This document shows, one piece after another, positions 10,730-22,261 of a DNA stretch of 64,000 bases (within the stretch, counting starts at the first letter, position 1; every line of letters begins with the position of its first letter). Source of the DNA: Medicago truncatula (lineage: Eukaryota > Streptophyta > Magnoliopsida > Fabales > Fabaceae); assembly GCF_003473485.1 (NCBI RefSeq), contig NC_053042.1, forward strand, positions 12,110,501 to 12,174,500. The letters run 5' to 3'. Below the pieces are notes generated by a model. It worked only from the letters and a program-made list of their open reading frames with translations, did not search any database and was not told where the DNA came from. The position numbers were made by a program, and so were the translations under genes.

Positions 10730-10772
10730 AGTTTCAGTTAATTTTGCTAAAAAAAAAAAAGTTTCAGTTAAT
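10730..10772 (+). repeat. Micro-insertion with 13-bp target-site duplication
   Basis: AGTTTCAGTTAAT at 10730-10742 and 10760-10772 flank 17 bases: TTTGCT followed by A11. It looks like a retroposon 3' stub. Confidence 0.65.
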
Positions 10773-10826
10773 ATCAAATCTATCGACGGGTGCTTATAAT
10801 ATTTCTAATGATTCCATTCGTATATA

Positions 10827-11008
10827 GAAGTAATTCATAGTAACTAAGTTGCTTGGGCTCCACGGCAAGGGGCTTCTTCTAAGGACGTACATGAGGAATA
10901 TCGAGTTCGATTCCTGAGGAAACAACGCTTAGCCAATATGCATGCCTCTACGCACGAGCCGGATTAGTCGAAAACCGGTGCGAAAAAAAAAAAACGAAGC
11001 AATTCATA
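10827..11008 (+). mobile_element. tRNA-derived SINE with 13-bp target-site duplication
   Basis: The insert spans 10840-10995. It contains TTGCTTGGGCTCCACGG near the 5' end, GAGTTCGATTCCTGAGG (box B), GAGCCGGATTAGTCG and a terminal A12 tract. GAAGTAATTCATA (10827-10839) and GAAGCAATTCATA (10996-11008) are the target-site duplication, with one mismatch. This is the typical structure of plant Au-like SINEs. Confidence 0.85.
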
Positions 11009-11832
11009 ATCACAATTCACATGGTATCAATCGGTCATTTATTATAATCTTGACCATTTCATTCATTAATAACGGAAGCCAACATATTTCATCTTCATGA
11101 TTACATGTTCGAGTTGTTGCAATTTTGAACACAAACATAATAATAATAATTTTTTGGTTGTAAATATGGAACATACAGATTTTGCATCCATTATATTAGA
11201 TACCACCACTTCTCAAGTCATGCGTCGCAATTATTTCATCCGTCTCAAAATAACTATCTTTTTAGCATTTGTTCACTATTTCAAAATAATTGTCACTTTA
11301 TAATATCAATGCAGCATTTATTATTATTTTTCATTATTATAGAATTCCACCCAACTTAACTGCTCCACTAACTACAATTAATTACAATATTTTAGTAAAT
11401 GATACTAATTTTATCATTGAAATCAACATAATTAATAATCTCCTTAATAATCATACACAAACCTTAAACGACAAATATTGTGAGAAGAGGAGCATAACTT
11501 TTCATTTTCCAATTAGTTTTCAACAAAAGAAAAGGAAAAGGATAGAAGAAACACCCAATTCCCTTTGTTTCCTTCCTCTGATCATGAAAATAGAGAAGTA
11601 GAAGGAGGTAAATTTTGAGCTAGCTTTCAATAATGGGGCATATAATCTTAGCTCAAATCTCAAAACCTCTATGGCGTATAATTAGCATTCTCTACTAATA
11701 AAGGTTTGCATGTGAAGTATGCATTGCTTAATCGCACAGATTAGAGAATGGTAATCATGCAGAAAATTCTGCAATTTGATGCCTTAAACATGGACTGAAA
11801 TTTTCACTACAAGAAAATTAGTGATTTGCTAC
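11009..11832. other. Intergenic, no gene recognised
   Basis: AT-rich sequence. GTCTCAAAATAACTA near 11243 and TTTCAAAATAATTGTCACT near 11279 resemble decayed Stowaway ends. ACTAATAAAGGTTTGCATGT at about 11694 recurs at about 12066, so a ~32-bp direct repeat brackets the following MITE. CACTACAAGAAAATTAG at 11808 is CACTA-terminus-like. Confidence 0.5.
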
Positions 11833-12053
11833 GAAAATAATGGGTTAAGATCCTCCCCATTTATGTGTTTCTCCATTTATTCAATTTGGAGAGATAAAGA
11901 CACATAAAATCTTGAAAAAAGTAAAATATAATTAATGATGGTGGGACCCACTTAGTGGTAGGACCCACAATCTATTTTTTGTGTCTTTCTCTCTCCAACT
12001 GGCAAAACTCCATTTATTTTGCCAAATGGAGAAGATCTTCACCCGAAAATAAT
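11833..12053. mobile_element. Mutator-type MITE with 9-bp target-site duplication
   Basis: GAAAATAAT at 11833-11841 and 12045-12053 flank a 203-bp element. Its ends are inverted: GGGTTAAGATCCTCCCCATTT on the left, AAATGGAGAAGATCTTCACCC on the right. A 9-bp duplication is characteristic of Mutator-like elements. Confidence 0.8.
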
Positions 12054-12479
12054 GGAATCGAATTCGTAACTAATAAAGGTTTGCATGTGAAGTATGCATT
12101 ACTTTAATTAGGTAGTGATTATGTAAAAGTTGAATTAATTTCAATGGCCTTTATGGTACCTGTTATTTGAGCAATAAAAGTTGAATATGTAATTATGTTC
12201 TGAGAGAAAAATCCATGACACACATTGTTACAGTCTCTAAAAATTCCACCATAAGCAGCCTTAGGATTTCTAACCATAAGAAGGAATATTACAACCTTTT
12301 TCCTTTAACTTCTCATCAATGGAGACCCTATCTTGCTTAATTCTCCAAGCTATCACTGATTTGGAGGGAGGAATGTTTGTGGACCATACATATTTGGGCT
12401 AATGGAGCTTCTGATCAATATGTGCCTTGAACATATGCTTCTTTGAAACATAATTATCTCCATTACTATTTTCTTTGAA

Positions 12480-12680
12480 TAAAGGTAATGTGATGTCGTA
12501 TCCTGACGAGAAGAGGGACTCAACCGTTGTTTCTAAGAAATATAGTTGCTGAAACTACATGCGCGTGTACACGAGAAGTTACCAATGTATGTCCAACACT
12601 TTTTAAATAACTCACATATAATGCGGCGAGACCTACATAAGTTTCATCTAATAATATAGTGGATGTAGATTATAAAATAT
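12480..12680. repeat. Array-terminal module, copy at 12.5 kb
   Basis: Contains GGTAATGTGATGTC, GTTGCTGAAACTACATGCG, GTTACCAATGTATGTCCAAC and TTTAAATAACTCACATA. Clear relatives lie at 18412-18610 (best match), and at the right ends of both tandem arrays (14440-14560 and 20730-20850). Confidence 0.6.
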
Positions 12681-12683
12681 ATA

Positions 12684-13057
12684 TACTCCCTTTGCCGTAT
12701 ATTAAGTGTTCTATTTTAACATTTGACAAAAGTGTAAAAATCAAAGAGAGATAATGATGTTTTACTAAATTACCCTAATCAAGTATTTTTGTATTCATTT
12801 TTTTATCGTAATTGATAAGTGAATAATATTGACATAGAAATTGGGTAAAAAAAAATATTGACATAGAGATAAACTTGCATTTATTAGAGGTTACAATTAA
12901 AAAAAAGTGTAAATAACATTGTATTTAAAATGGAAAGCGTTAATTTGTACCCAATTTTTTTTTCAAAGGGTTAATTATTCTGATACAAAATTATACAAAT
13001 GAGTCACTTTTATTTAGAGGTACAAATGGGTCACTTATTATTGAAATGGAGGCAGTA
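12684..13057. mobile_element. Stowaway-like MITE
   Basis: Begins TACTCCCTTTGCCGTATATT and ends TTGAAATGGAGGCAGTA, with TA at both outer ends. A 5' part of the same element is at 18641-18845 in the paralogous block, where the right half is lost. Inside, a micro-insertion with its own duplication lies at 12825-12867. Confidence 0.65.
12825..12867 (+). repeat. Micro-insertion with 14-bp target-site duplication (empty site at 18.79 kb)
   Basis: AATATTGACATAGA at 12825-12838 and 12854-12867 flank AATTGGGT plus A7. The paralogous block at about 18792-18806 reads through as AATTTTGACATATAAG without the insert, which shows that the insertion is real. Confidence 0.75.
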
Positions 13058-13418
13058 ACTTTTTTAATTAATTTCACACTAATACTAAAATATTTTTTAT
13101 CAATTGAAAATATTTCCACACAATACGTAAAGAATTATAAAATTGTTATTAAACTATTTTTAAAAGTTTAACAACAGTACAAGACAATATGTAAACAACA
13201 CATTAACCAACACACCCACACCTATATATATGACCATATTAAGATTTTTTTGCAATAAAATTTACATGAAAAATCTCAATTATTTAAATAATCCTAATTA
13301 GATTGGCACCATGTATTATTGATAATTAAAAAAAATTAGGATAGCTTTAACATTTACCAAATAGATATAAGAACAATTTGATAAACCACAAAGTTCATTA
13401 CACTAGAATTAATTTTTT

Positions 13419-14420
13419 AGTGGCTCTAAAAACCACAGCGCCCATAGAAAAGATTGAAAATGGGGTACAAGAAATGAATAAAATTAGATAAAACACATAA
13501 AGGTAGCGTGATTAGAACATGGAAAAACCTGCAGAAGCGTGATTCTATAGAAATGAATAAATGTATAAATGTATTGTGATTTCGTGATGAGAAATGTGGG
13601 AAAAGATTAAAGTGTCTCTAAAAACCACACCGCCCATAGAAAAGGTTGAAAGTGGGGCACATGAAATGAAGAAAATTATAGAAAGCACATAAAGGTAGCG
13701 TGATTAGAACAGGGAAAAACCTGCAGAAAGGAATAGATGTAGCGTGATTCAATAGAAAGGAATAAAGGTATAAATGTATTGTGATTCTGTGATGAGAAGT
13801 GGGAAAAGATTAAAAGTGGCTCTACAAACCATAGCTCCCATAGAAAAGGTTGAATTTGGAGCACATGAAATGAATAAAATTAGATAAAGCACATAAAGGT
13901 AGTGATTAGAATAGGGAAAAACCCGCAGAAAGGACTAGATGTAATGTGATTCAATAGAAAGGAATAAAGGTATAAATGTACCATGATTCCTTGATGAGAA
14001 ATGTGAAAAGATTAAAAGCGCCTCGACAAACCACCACCCCCATAGAAAAGGTTGAACGTAGGGCACATGAAATGAATAAAATTAGAGAAAGCACATAAAG
14101 GCTGCATGATTAGAACATGCATAAAAATGCAAAAAGGAATAGATGTAGCGTGATTCAAAAGAAATTAATAAAGTATAAATATATTGTGATTCCTTGATGA
14201 GAAATGGGAAAAGATTAAAAGTGGCTCTAAAAACCACAATCCCCATAGAAAAGGTTGAAAGTGGGGCATATGAAATGAATAAAATTAGAGAAAGCACATA
14301 AAGGTAACTTTATTAATTAAAACAGGGAAAAACCTACAGAAAGGAATAGATGTAGCGTGATTCAATAGAAAAGAGTAAAGGTATAAACAATTTTACCAAT
14401 ATGGGTTGGTCCAATAGCGT
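13419..14420. repeat. Tandem array A: five ~200-bp units
   Basis: Units start with (A)GTGGCTCTAAAAACCAC at about 13420, 13611, 13816, 14018 and 14219. Each continues CCCATAGAAAAGGTTGAAAG, GGGGCACATGAAATGAATAA, AAAGCACATAAAGGTAGCGT and GATGAGAAGTGGGAAAAGAT. Array B at 19.5-20.7 kb consists of the same unit. Position relative to the integrase remnant at 15.5 kb suggests a 3' untranslated tandem repeat of a Tat/Ogre-type retrotransposon in minus orientation. Confidence 0.85.
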
Positions 14421-14606
14421 GATGAGAAGAGGGAAAAAATCGTAGATTATGAGAGTAGTTGCTGAAACTAGAAGCATGCGTGGATGAAAAATTACCAATA
14501 TGGGTTGGTCCAACAATTTTAAACAGGTCCCACATAAAGTGGTGGGTCCATCTATAACGTGTCATTAGAGGTGGTTTTATGAAAGTATTGAAACTAGAAT
14601 TAAGGC

Positions 14607-14614
14607 CTATATAA
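14607..14614 (+). promoter_or_regulatory. TATA box before the coiled-coil ORF
   Basis: CTATATAA at 14607-14614, 31 bp before the first ATG (14645). The spacing to the ATG implies a very short leader if it is used. Confidence 0.45.
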
Positions 14615-14644
14615 CCTCAATCTTCTTTGTTCTTTTTTCATTCT

Positions 14645-15310
14645 ATGTCTCTCATCCTAAATATGAGTCGTTCTCATGAGACATCTTTTATTTCTCTCCC
14701 TACTATTAGTTCTCAAAACATCCCTCAAGTCATGAACAAGATCAAAGGGATTATAGGTTGTGACTTTACCTCATCCATTTCTAATTCCAACCTGGTGAAT
14801 AATCTCCAAAATATTTTAGACGAGATGGAAAACTTAAAACCCAATCTTGATAGTTCTGAAAGAGGTGTTATGGTCTCTCTTCAGATCTTGTTGAACAATC
14901 TGCGTTCTGATATTCCTATTATTGAGTCGACCCTCAATAATTTTAACCAAGCCGAAGAACTACAAAGGCTCGCTGATGATCACTTGAAGTACATTCGCAA
15001 AAAGATTAAAGACAAAAATACCAACCTTGTTAAACTTTGGGATGAAGATTTCCACATTGATCAACGCATTTGTTATCTTGAACATGAACTTCAAATTGCT
15101 AGGAATAAAAAGGCAGATATTTCAGAAGCCCTTGATATGGAGATGGCCTCTTTCTGGGAGATGGATGCAGAGTCCAAAAAAGCAGATGCTGAGAACTCTC
15201 ATTTGCTTGTTGAGTTATTGGTTATGAAGAAAGAAGTCAATGGTGTTATTGTAAAAAGAAACAACTTGGAAGAAGCATGGAAAGGGATACAATCCCTTTT
15301 TGATTTGTAA
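14645..15310 (+). CDS. Coiled-coil protein, probable antisense accessory ORF of a Tat-type retrotransposon
   Basis: Single-exon ORF of 221 codons from the first ATG (14645, MSLILNMSRSHETS); an ATG at 14663 is an alternative. The open frame extends slightly upstream but without an ATG. The second half is heptad-rich and highly charged (EELQRLADDHLKYIRKK, HELQIARNKKADISEAL, KKADAENSHLLVELLVMKK) and predicts a long coiled coil. No signal peptide or membrane segment is visible. It lies between tandem array A and a gypsy integrase remnant on the opposite strand, the position of the antisense extra ORF described in Tat-lineage elements. That assignment is inference from position. Alternatively it is a host gene of unknown function. 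The frame has no stop codon despite heavy decay of the adjacent pol. Confidence 0.5.
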   Translation: MSLILNMSRSHETSFISLPTISSQNIPQVMNKIKGIIGCDFTSSISNSNLVNNLQNILDEMENLKPNLDSSERGVMVSLQILLNNLRSDIPIIESTLNNFNQAEELQRLADDHLKYIRKKIKDKNTNLVKLWDEDFHIDQRICYLEHELQIARNKKADISEALDMEMASFWEMDAESKKADAENSHLLVELLVMKKEVNGVIVKRNNLEEAWKGIQSLFDL

Positions 15311-15486
15311 TTTTATTGAATTCCCTTTCTTCTTTTCTTTTGCATATAATCAATATGTAATATCATGTCTTCTAGCCTTAAGTTTATTTTGATTTCATGA
15401 ATAGTTTGTTTATAGTATTTTAAATATTGCCCATTGATTGATATTTCTCGATTACTCTAACAAATATCTCGAATCAAATATCAATA

Positions 15487-15915
15487 TTATTTGAAAAGTA
15501 CTTTTTCTATGATGAAAGGTCCTTCCCAATTTGGGGACCATTTTCCAAAACCTACGGTCTTGGTGTCATCGGGTAAAACTATTTTCCACACTAAGTCTCC
15601 TATTTGAAAATTTATCTTTTTGTCTAATAATGTTGTCCAAAGTCAAAAAATTTGTTTTCTTAGATAACTCAATTGATAATAGGTCATATTTCAATAGTCT
15701 TCCACAAGTAAATCATTTGGTATTTGTGCTAATAATGATTTCAAGTTCAATTTGACCATTAAAACAATGTTTCCATAATTTAATAACATTACATGGTTAT
15801 GTGAGTGCGATAAAAAGATTAAACTTCCTTTGAATTTCTTGGTATGATGTTTAATTCTTGGTTTTCTTTGGCGCTCTACATAATAAATAAAGTTAGACGA
15901 CAATACCAGTAACAC
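15487..15915 (-). pseudogene. Ty3/gypsy (Tat-type) integrase C-terminal remnant
   Basis: The minus strand encodes NFQIGDLVWKIVLPDD and FGKWSPNWEGPFII, ending at a stop at 15487. This is the hallmark C-terminal end of gypsy integrases. Upstream, NLKSLLAQIPNDLLVEDY and further weakly matching sequence run to about 15915, with frameshifts and stops. The rest of pol is missing on this side. Confidence 0.75.
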
Positions 15916-17790
15916 AAAAACACTGTAAATAATAAGGCATTAGCATATATTTAAAACCCATGATTACAAGCACGAAGCAACAAACTTTCAAACATGGTTT
16001 TGAATCGCCGAATCATTCTAAAGGATTTTGATCTTTGTCCAACAACAACCACAATTTCTAAATTTTGCCGCAATATAAAAGTTTGCAGTGTAACCGCAAT
16101 CAAAATCACAATTTCAAACCCATGATTTTCAGTGCAGTATATCATCACATTTAACAACAATCAAATAAAAAAACTCATGATATCTAAAGCAAGGTAGGCA
16201 TTCCCTCGAATCGGAAAAATAAACATACATGCGTGATAAACCACCCCCCAAAAGCTAACATACATGCCTGCTAGCTAGGAACATGCCAGATGAAGTCTAC
16301 TTGCTCTAAAGGATAGCTAAGTTAAGTACTTTTTATTTTCTTTAGATTTCTTATTTCTGAACAGTTTAGAATTTTTTTTTTTGTACAAAAACTAAAAGTT
16401 GTTTATATAGTTCTTCACACAAACTTTGCCATAGCTTGAATATATAAAAAAACATTATTTAGGGAAAATGGGAACAACACAGCATGACGAAGATTCATTA
16501 CAAGAATTTTGGCTTTTATTGGAGAAATAAACCCTCAATAATGTAAAATATCCCTCAGTAACATACATTGGTGGCAGATTGATGACAAAAAAAACCCCTC
16601 AGTAATATTGTCGTCAGTAATGTTATAGGACGAATTTTCCTAAGTAGTGGTTAAGTTGTTATGACAAAGCATTACTGAGGGATTATTCCCTCAATAATTA
16701 CTGGGAGAAAAGTACGTCAATAACTATTGGCGGAATAATGCATCAGTAATGTTCTTGTCAGATTCGTCACATTATTACTGGTGGAATATTCTCTTTGTAA
16801 TGTTTAGACACATTTGCATTACTTATAGAAATTTCCGCCAATAATGCATTGCACACTTTTTTTTTGGTGATCCTTCCTACCTTTTAATTTTAATAAAAGA
16901 AATAAAATTAATTCAATAAGACACAAATTAATTAAACGACATATCATCAAAATATTCGTACAATCCATAAATTGTTTTTGCAAAAAATCATAAATATTTT
17001 GATAATATTTGTACAATTTTGAAAACTAACATAATAAGCTAATTATCATAATTTTAGGACAAATTTGATCATGGTCTCCCTCCTGATGATTTTCCGCTCA
17101 TATTTCATCTTCTCCCCCTATTTTGATCATTGCCCATATAATTATTATAGTTTCTCATAAAACTCATCCAAATATTTGTACAAACAACTAGTTTAGATGT
17201 ACAGAGTCTGTAAAAGAATTTCTCTAGAGTGTGTTCGACTCGTTGATATATCCGTTTCTGGCCCAAACAACTCCTTGAGCAAAAGACACACATTTTTTGT
17301 ATCAAAAAAAGGACACATGTTTATTGTAAATCTAGAGCAACGTATGATAAAATGCACAACTATATTTGGAGTGTAAAGTAATTTTATCACTTAAGTGTAA
17401 ATTACACTATGAAGAGTTTAAAGTACTTGCGCAACTGATATCCACATTGACTGTAACTGTACATTAAAATATGGCACAAAATGCATGACTATATGAAACA
17501 AAATTACGATAAAATGTAGAATATAGAAACCATGCAACACACAAGAGAAATTTTTATTTGGCTTGAAGAACACAAACACAAAACCAAACCCACAACTTAC
17601 ACAAAGCCAACCCCATAAACATAACCAAGTACACGTACACATCAACGATTCAAGTGAAAAATGTTACATCAAATTCAAATTACATAGACAGTGAAACATA
17701 AAATATGACACCCACAACCAAAATCCTAAAGTTATTAAGTTAAATGCAGCAATAGATATGAACTAAAAGATGTTGAACAACCCAAATGAC
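15916..17790. other. Intergenic, no gene; possible CACTA remnant at 16.5-16.85 kb
   Basis: About 16500-16850 contains repeated, alternately oriented motifs such as CCTCAGTAAT, ATTACTGAGGG and CAATAATTACTG after a TTACAAGAATTTTGGC terminus. This looks like the subterminal repeats of a CACTA element, without a matching right end. The rest is AT-rich and unassigned. Confidence 0.4.
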
Positions 17791-17799
17791 TTCATTCCC

Positions 17800-18090
17800 T
17801 TTAAGTTTTAACAACCTTGACTAGCATGCTAGCTTCTAAAGCAGCAACTTCATAAACAATCTCTCAAGTTTATATCTCTTAATGTCTTTTAAAGTAAAAA
17901 CAAGCAAAGAATTGACAGAAGGGCCATAAATCAGCAAAGATGATTTCCAAGCAGATAATTTCAGCTTGGTTTTGTTAGCAATAGGTTAGACAATAAACAA
18001 ATTTTGGTCTACCTTTGAAAATTGGAACTCCAAAGTAAATGAAAGGCAGGGAGCCTATGTTGAATCCTAGCAAGTTCACAATATGTGAAA
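17800..18090 (-). pseudogene. LINE reverse-transcriptase fragment
   Basis: The minus strand reads IGSLPFIYFGVPIFKGRPK (about 18060-18003), a signature of plant L1-type reverse transcriptase. It is followed, with stops and frameshifts, by KLKLSAWK-like sequence. Only a short thumb-region segment survives. Confidence 0.7.
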
Positions 18091-18344
18091 TTCTTCCTAC
18101 GTTAATTGAGCCTTAGTAAATTGTTGATTTACAGGGATTAATATTTTGATTAGACCAATTGGCATATTCAGAGAAAATATCCTTAGTAAATAATTCTAAC
18201 AGAAAATTGATAACAGTAATTGAGGAATTTTCATTAGATTACTTGAAAAACAAGTTAGAAAATTATGTAAATATTAAAGTGAAATTAAGTTAATTTTGCA
18301 ATTATCAAATAGATAACGTTATTTCAAGATGAGAAAAATGAAAA

Positions 18345-18845
18345 TGTTGAAAGTGGATCTAAAACCCATCTCCCCAAGAGAAAAGGAGTGGGGTACAAAT
18401 AAGAAATAAAGGTAATGTGATGTCATTTCCTGATGAGACGATAGACTAGACCGTAGCTTTTAAGAATAGTTGTTGAAACTACATGCGCATGTACATGAAT
18501 TGTTACCAATGTAGATCCAACACTTTTTAAATAGCTCACACATAATGTGGCGGAACCAACATAAGTTTCTCCTAATAATATAGTGGATGTAGTGTAGGTG
18601 TTGAAAAGATAGTCATGATAGCACTCTTCTAAAATATATATACTCCCTTTGTCTTATATTAAGTGTCCTATTTTAACATTTAACAAAAGTAATAACAAAA
18701 GTGTAAAAATTAAAGAGAGATAATGATATTTTACTAAATTACCCTGATAAAGTATTTTTGTATTAATTGTTATCATAAATGCTAGGTGAATAATTTTGAC
18801 ATATAAGAGATAAAGTTGCATTTATCAGAGGTTACAATTAAAAAA
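18345..18845. repeat. Array-terminal module and truncated Stowaway MITE (copy B)
   Basis: 18345-18410 is a degenerate partial array unit. 18412-18610 matches 12480-12680 (GGTAATGTGATGTC, GTTGAAACTACATGCGCAT). From 18641 the sequence matches the Stowaway-like MITE at 12684 up to about 18845, where it is interrupted. The block shows that a larger segment is present twice in this window. Confidence 0.6.
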
Positions 18846-19440
18846 AGGGCTAAAATATGGTTTTAGTCTCTGCAAATATGCATCGTTTTGGTTTTAGTCC
18901 CTGCAAATTTTTTTGTTTTTGAAAATAGTCCCTGGCTGATACTTTCCATACATATCAGAAGATTATCCGAAGATTAAATTTTATTTTTTAAAAAACAATT
19001 ATCCGATACTTTTCAGATACATCAGGGATACTAGCGACAAACGATGGAAAACTGATATGTGCAGGCTACCTGATGTTTCTATTATATTTGGTATATATGT
19101 AATTGACTAAGTAATGATGTTTTCTATTGTTGTCGCCGTCTGTTTTGTGTCTATTTGTTTGTTTGATAACGATGCTATTATTGATTGTTGTGTGAAGACA
19201 ATTTCATTGTTGTGCCTTATCCTTTTTCTATGTCTATTTGGTCTAGGTTTTGCGCCAATTTTTTTTCTTTAGAGTTTTAATCCATATTATGTATTTTGAG
19301 TTTTAATATGTAGTTTAAATTTAATATTTTATTAAAGTATCACAGTTGTATCGTATCTTGAAATTTAAAATTTTTCTGTATCGATTCTGTATCGTATCAT
19401 GTATATGGGCTTCATAGGGCACCATGTATTTATGATAAGA
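18846..19440. mobile_element. Partial repeat with GGTTTTAGTCCCTGCAAA motif
   Basis: GGGCTAAAATATGGTTTTAG and a second TGGTTTTAGTCCCTGCAAA occur near the left edge. This sequence is typical of the ends of abundant legume TIR elements. The matching right end is not visible, and the remainder is AT-rich. Confidence 0.35.
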
Positions 19441-19524
19441 AAAAAAATTAGAGTAGCTTTAACATTTAAGAAATTGAAATAAGAACAATTTGATAAACCA
19501 CAAAGTTCATTACACTAGAATATA

Positions 19525-20735
19525 TTTTTCCTACAAACCACAACCCCCGTAGAAAAAGCTGAAAGTGGAGTACATGAAATGAATAAAATTAGAGAAAGCA
19601 CATGAAATTTGCGTGATTATAAAATGGAAAAACGTGTAGAAAAAAATATATGTAGCGTGATTCAATAGAAACGAATAAAGGTATAAAAGTACCATGATTC
19701 CTTGATGAAAAGTAGGAAAAGTTTAAAAGTGGCACTACAAACCACATCCCCAATAGAAAAGGTTGAAAGTGGGGCACATGAAATTAATAAAATTAGAAAA
19801 AGAACACAAAAGTAGGGTGATTAAAACAGGAAAAACCTGAAGGAATAGATGTAGCGTAATTCAATAGAAAGGAATACAGGTATAAATGTACCGTCATTCG
19901 TTGATGATAAGTGGGAAAAGATTAAAAATGGCTCTACAAATCACCACCCCTATAGAAAATGTTGAAAGTGGGGCAAACAAAATGAATAAAATTAGAGAAA
20001 CCACATAAAGGTAGCGTGGTTAGAACATGCAAAAACCTGCATAAAGGAATAGATGTAGCGTGATTAAATAGAAAGGAATAAAGGTATAAATGTACCGTGA
20101 TTCCTTGATGAGAAGTTGTACAAGATTAAAAGTTGCTTTACAAACAACAACCCTTGTAAAAAAGGTTGAAAGTGGGGCACATGAAATGAATAAAATTAGA
20201 TAAAGCACATTAAGGTACGTAGCGTGATAAGAATAGGGAAAAACTTGCAGAAAGGAATATATGTCGCGTGGTTCAATAGAAAGGAATAAAATTTTAAATA
20301 TATCGTGATTCCATGATGAGAAGTGGGAAAAGATTAAAAGTGGCTCTAAAAACCACCACCCTCATATAAAAGGTTGAAAGTGGGGCACATGAAATGAATA
20401 AAATTAGAGAAAGCACATAAAGGTAACTTGATTAGAACATATTGCTGAAAGGAATATACGTAGTGTGATTCAATAGAAAAGAATAAATGTATAAATATAT
20501 TGTGATTCCTTGATGAGGAGTGGGAAAAGATTAATAGTGGCTCTACAAACCACCACCCCCATAGGAAAGGTTGAAAGTGGGGCACATGAAACGAATAAAA
20601 TTAGAGAAAACACATAAAGGAAGCGTGATTAGAACATGGAAAAATCTACAACAAGGAATATATGTAGCGTGATTCAATAGATAGGAATAAAGGTATAAAT
20701 GTACCGTAATACCATGATGAAAAGAGGTAAACAAT
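19525..20735. repeat. Tandem array B: six ~200-bp units
   Basis: Units begin near 19528, 19727, 19926, 20130, 20337 and 20534 with CTACAAACCAC(C)ACCCC. They carry the same internal landmarks as array A (CATAGAAAAGGTTGAAAGTG, GCACATGAAATGAATAAAAT, GGAATAAAGGTATAAATGTA). Flanks on both sides also match those of array A (GATAAACCACAAAGTTCATT before, GAAATTACTAATATGGGTTG after), so the arrays are paralogous, not independent amplifications. Confidence 0.85.
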
Positions 20736-20939
20736 CGTAGATTCCGAAAGTAGCTGCTGAAACTAAAAGCATGTGTTGATGAGAAATTACTAATATGGGT
20801 TGGTCAAACACTTTTAAATAGGTCCCACATAAAGGGGTGGGTCGATCTATAACCTGTCACTATAGGTGGTTTTATAAAAGTACATTTTTAGTGGTGGGTC
20901 CCTCATCTATTTTATATATTGACACATATTAAATATTAT

Positions 20940-21170
20940 CATGTTTTTGATTTTCTTCACAACCTTTGGCAAATTTGAAACAATCTTTGACCATTGTAGG
21001 CTATAATACATTTTTTCTTTTCAAAACCCAAGTCATTTTTATCACCAGCTTGATGTGAACCAGAAATTCCTTCATGTAGCTAAGGTTACATAAACATCTT
21101 CCTCGCTCAAACATCTCGCTAAAGCCCCATTCGAAATCTGTTTGTACAATTCATCAAGCTATGTACAATT
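20940..21170 (-). pseudogene. Ty3/gypsy (Tat/Ogre-type) integrase zinc-binding remnant
   Basis: The minus strand reads ELYKQISNGALARCLSEED, then HEGISGSHQAGDK and, after a frameshift, MTWVLKRKN, a stop, and PTMVKDCFKFAKGCEENQ. This is the HHCC zinc-binding region typical of Tat-lineage gypsy elements. It sits 60 bp from the end of array B. The integrase C-terminus and the antisense ORF seen near array A are missing here. Confidence 0.75.
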
Positions 21171-21951
21171 AAATTTCTTACTATGATGCTTTAAATATCT
21201 TGGTGCTAATGTGTTGATGTTTATAGTCCTGAAATCACATTCTCATAGTTTTTCAAACTTTAATAATATTTTGGAAATGTTTCCTTTATATGTGTCAGGC
21301 TCTATAACTTCTCAAGAGTCTTCTTCTACAAGTTTCTTTCTTTAAATTTGAATATTTGGCACTTTAGGACCTCAACTTATTGATTGAAAGACTTCTTGTA
21401 CACACTTGTCGTGAATGTTTTTAGAAGATATGTAACTTAATTTTCGAGTAACTATAATCGTTACTTGCAGATATAATTATCGGAATAAATGTTCCTCAAA
21501 TATTTTAACTTCGAACAAAATAGACTTAACTCAGTTGAAAATATTTAATCAAAATTTGCATTAAACAATACCTCCCAACATATTTATAATCATATTTGAC
21601 CAATTTAGGATACTATTTTTTATATGAACTTGACATGAAAAAACATCATAATTTAAATAATCCCAATTAGATGGGAACCAAGTGCATTATCGATAATGAA
21701 ATATAAATGACAAAATTACATTGGGGATCCTTTATCTTATTTATTTGTAACTCTTTACTCATTTTTCTTTTTTTTTCCCGATTAGCTCCTTTATCTCTCA
21801 AAAAAGCACACATAAATCCTTTTTCTCCTTTTTTTATTTATTAAAAAATACATAATTTTATTTTTCAAAATATAATTTTATTAAAAATTAAATAATCCAG
21901 AAATAAGATGAATATGTTCATCATCATCATCTTCTTCTTCTTCCTTTGAAT

Positions 21952-22111
21952 CACTACTAAAAAAACAAAAATTAGTGAGGGAAATTTTGTGAGGGAAAAC
22001 GTGAAATCCCTCTCTAATTCCGTCACTAAATTTTGCGACCATGAAATTTGTGAGGAATTTCATTTTTTCCGTCAATAATTTTCCTCGCTAATTTTACTTT
22101 TTCTAGTAGTG
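21952..22111. mobile_element. CACTA-type MITE with 3-bp target-site duplication
   Basis: Begins CACTACTAAAAAAAC and ends CTTTTTCTAGTAGTG, flanked by AAT on both sides. The interior has alternating GTGAGGGAAA, CCGTCACTAAATTTTGCG and TTCCTCGCTAATT motifs. A degenerate relative lies near 34950-35085. Confidence 0.8.
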
Positions 22112-22261
22112 AATCTCCATCTTCTTCATTTTAACCTTCATATCTTCCTTTAATCAAAAAATTTATTTTCTAATATATCTCCAAATATAATGAATTTATG
22201 TTTTGTTCACCTCAAATCTTCTTCATCATCTTACTTACAGATTTTATTATTTTTAAGCAAT

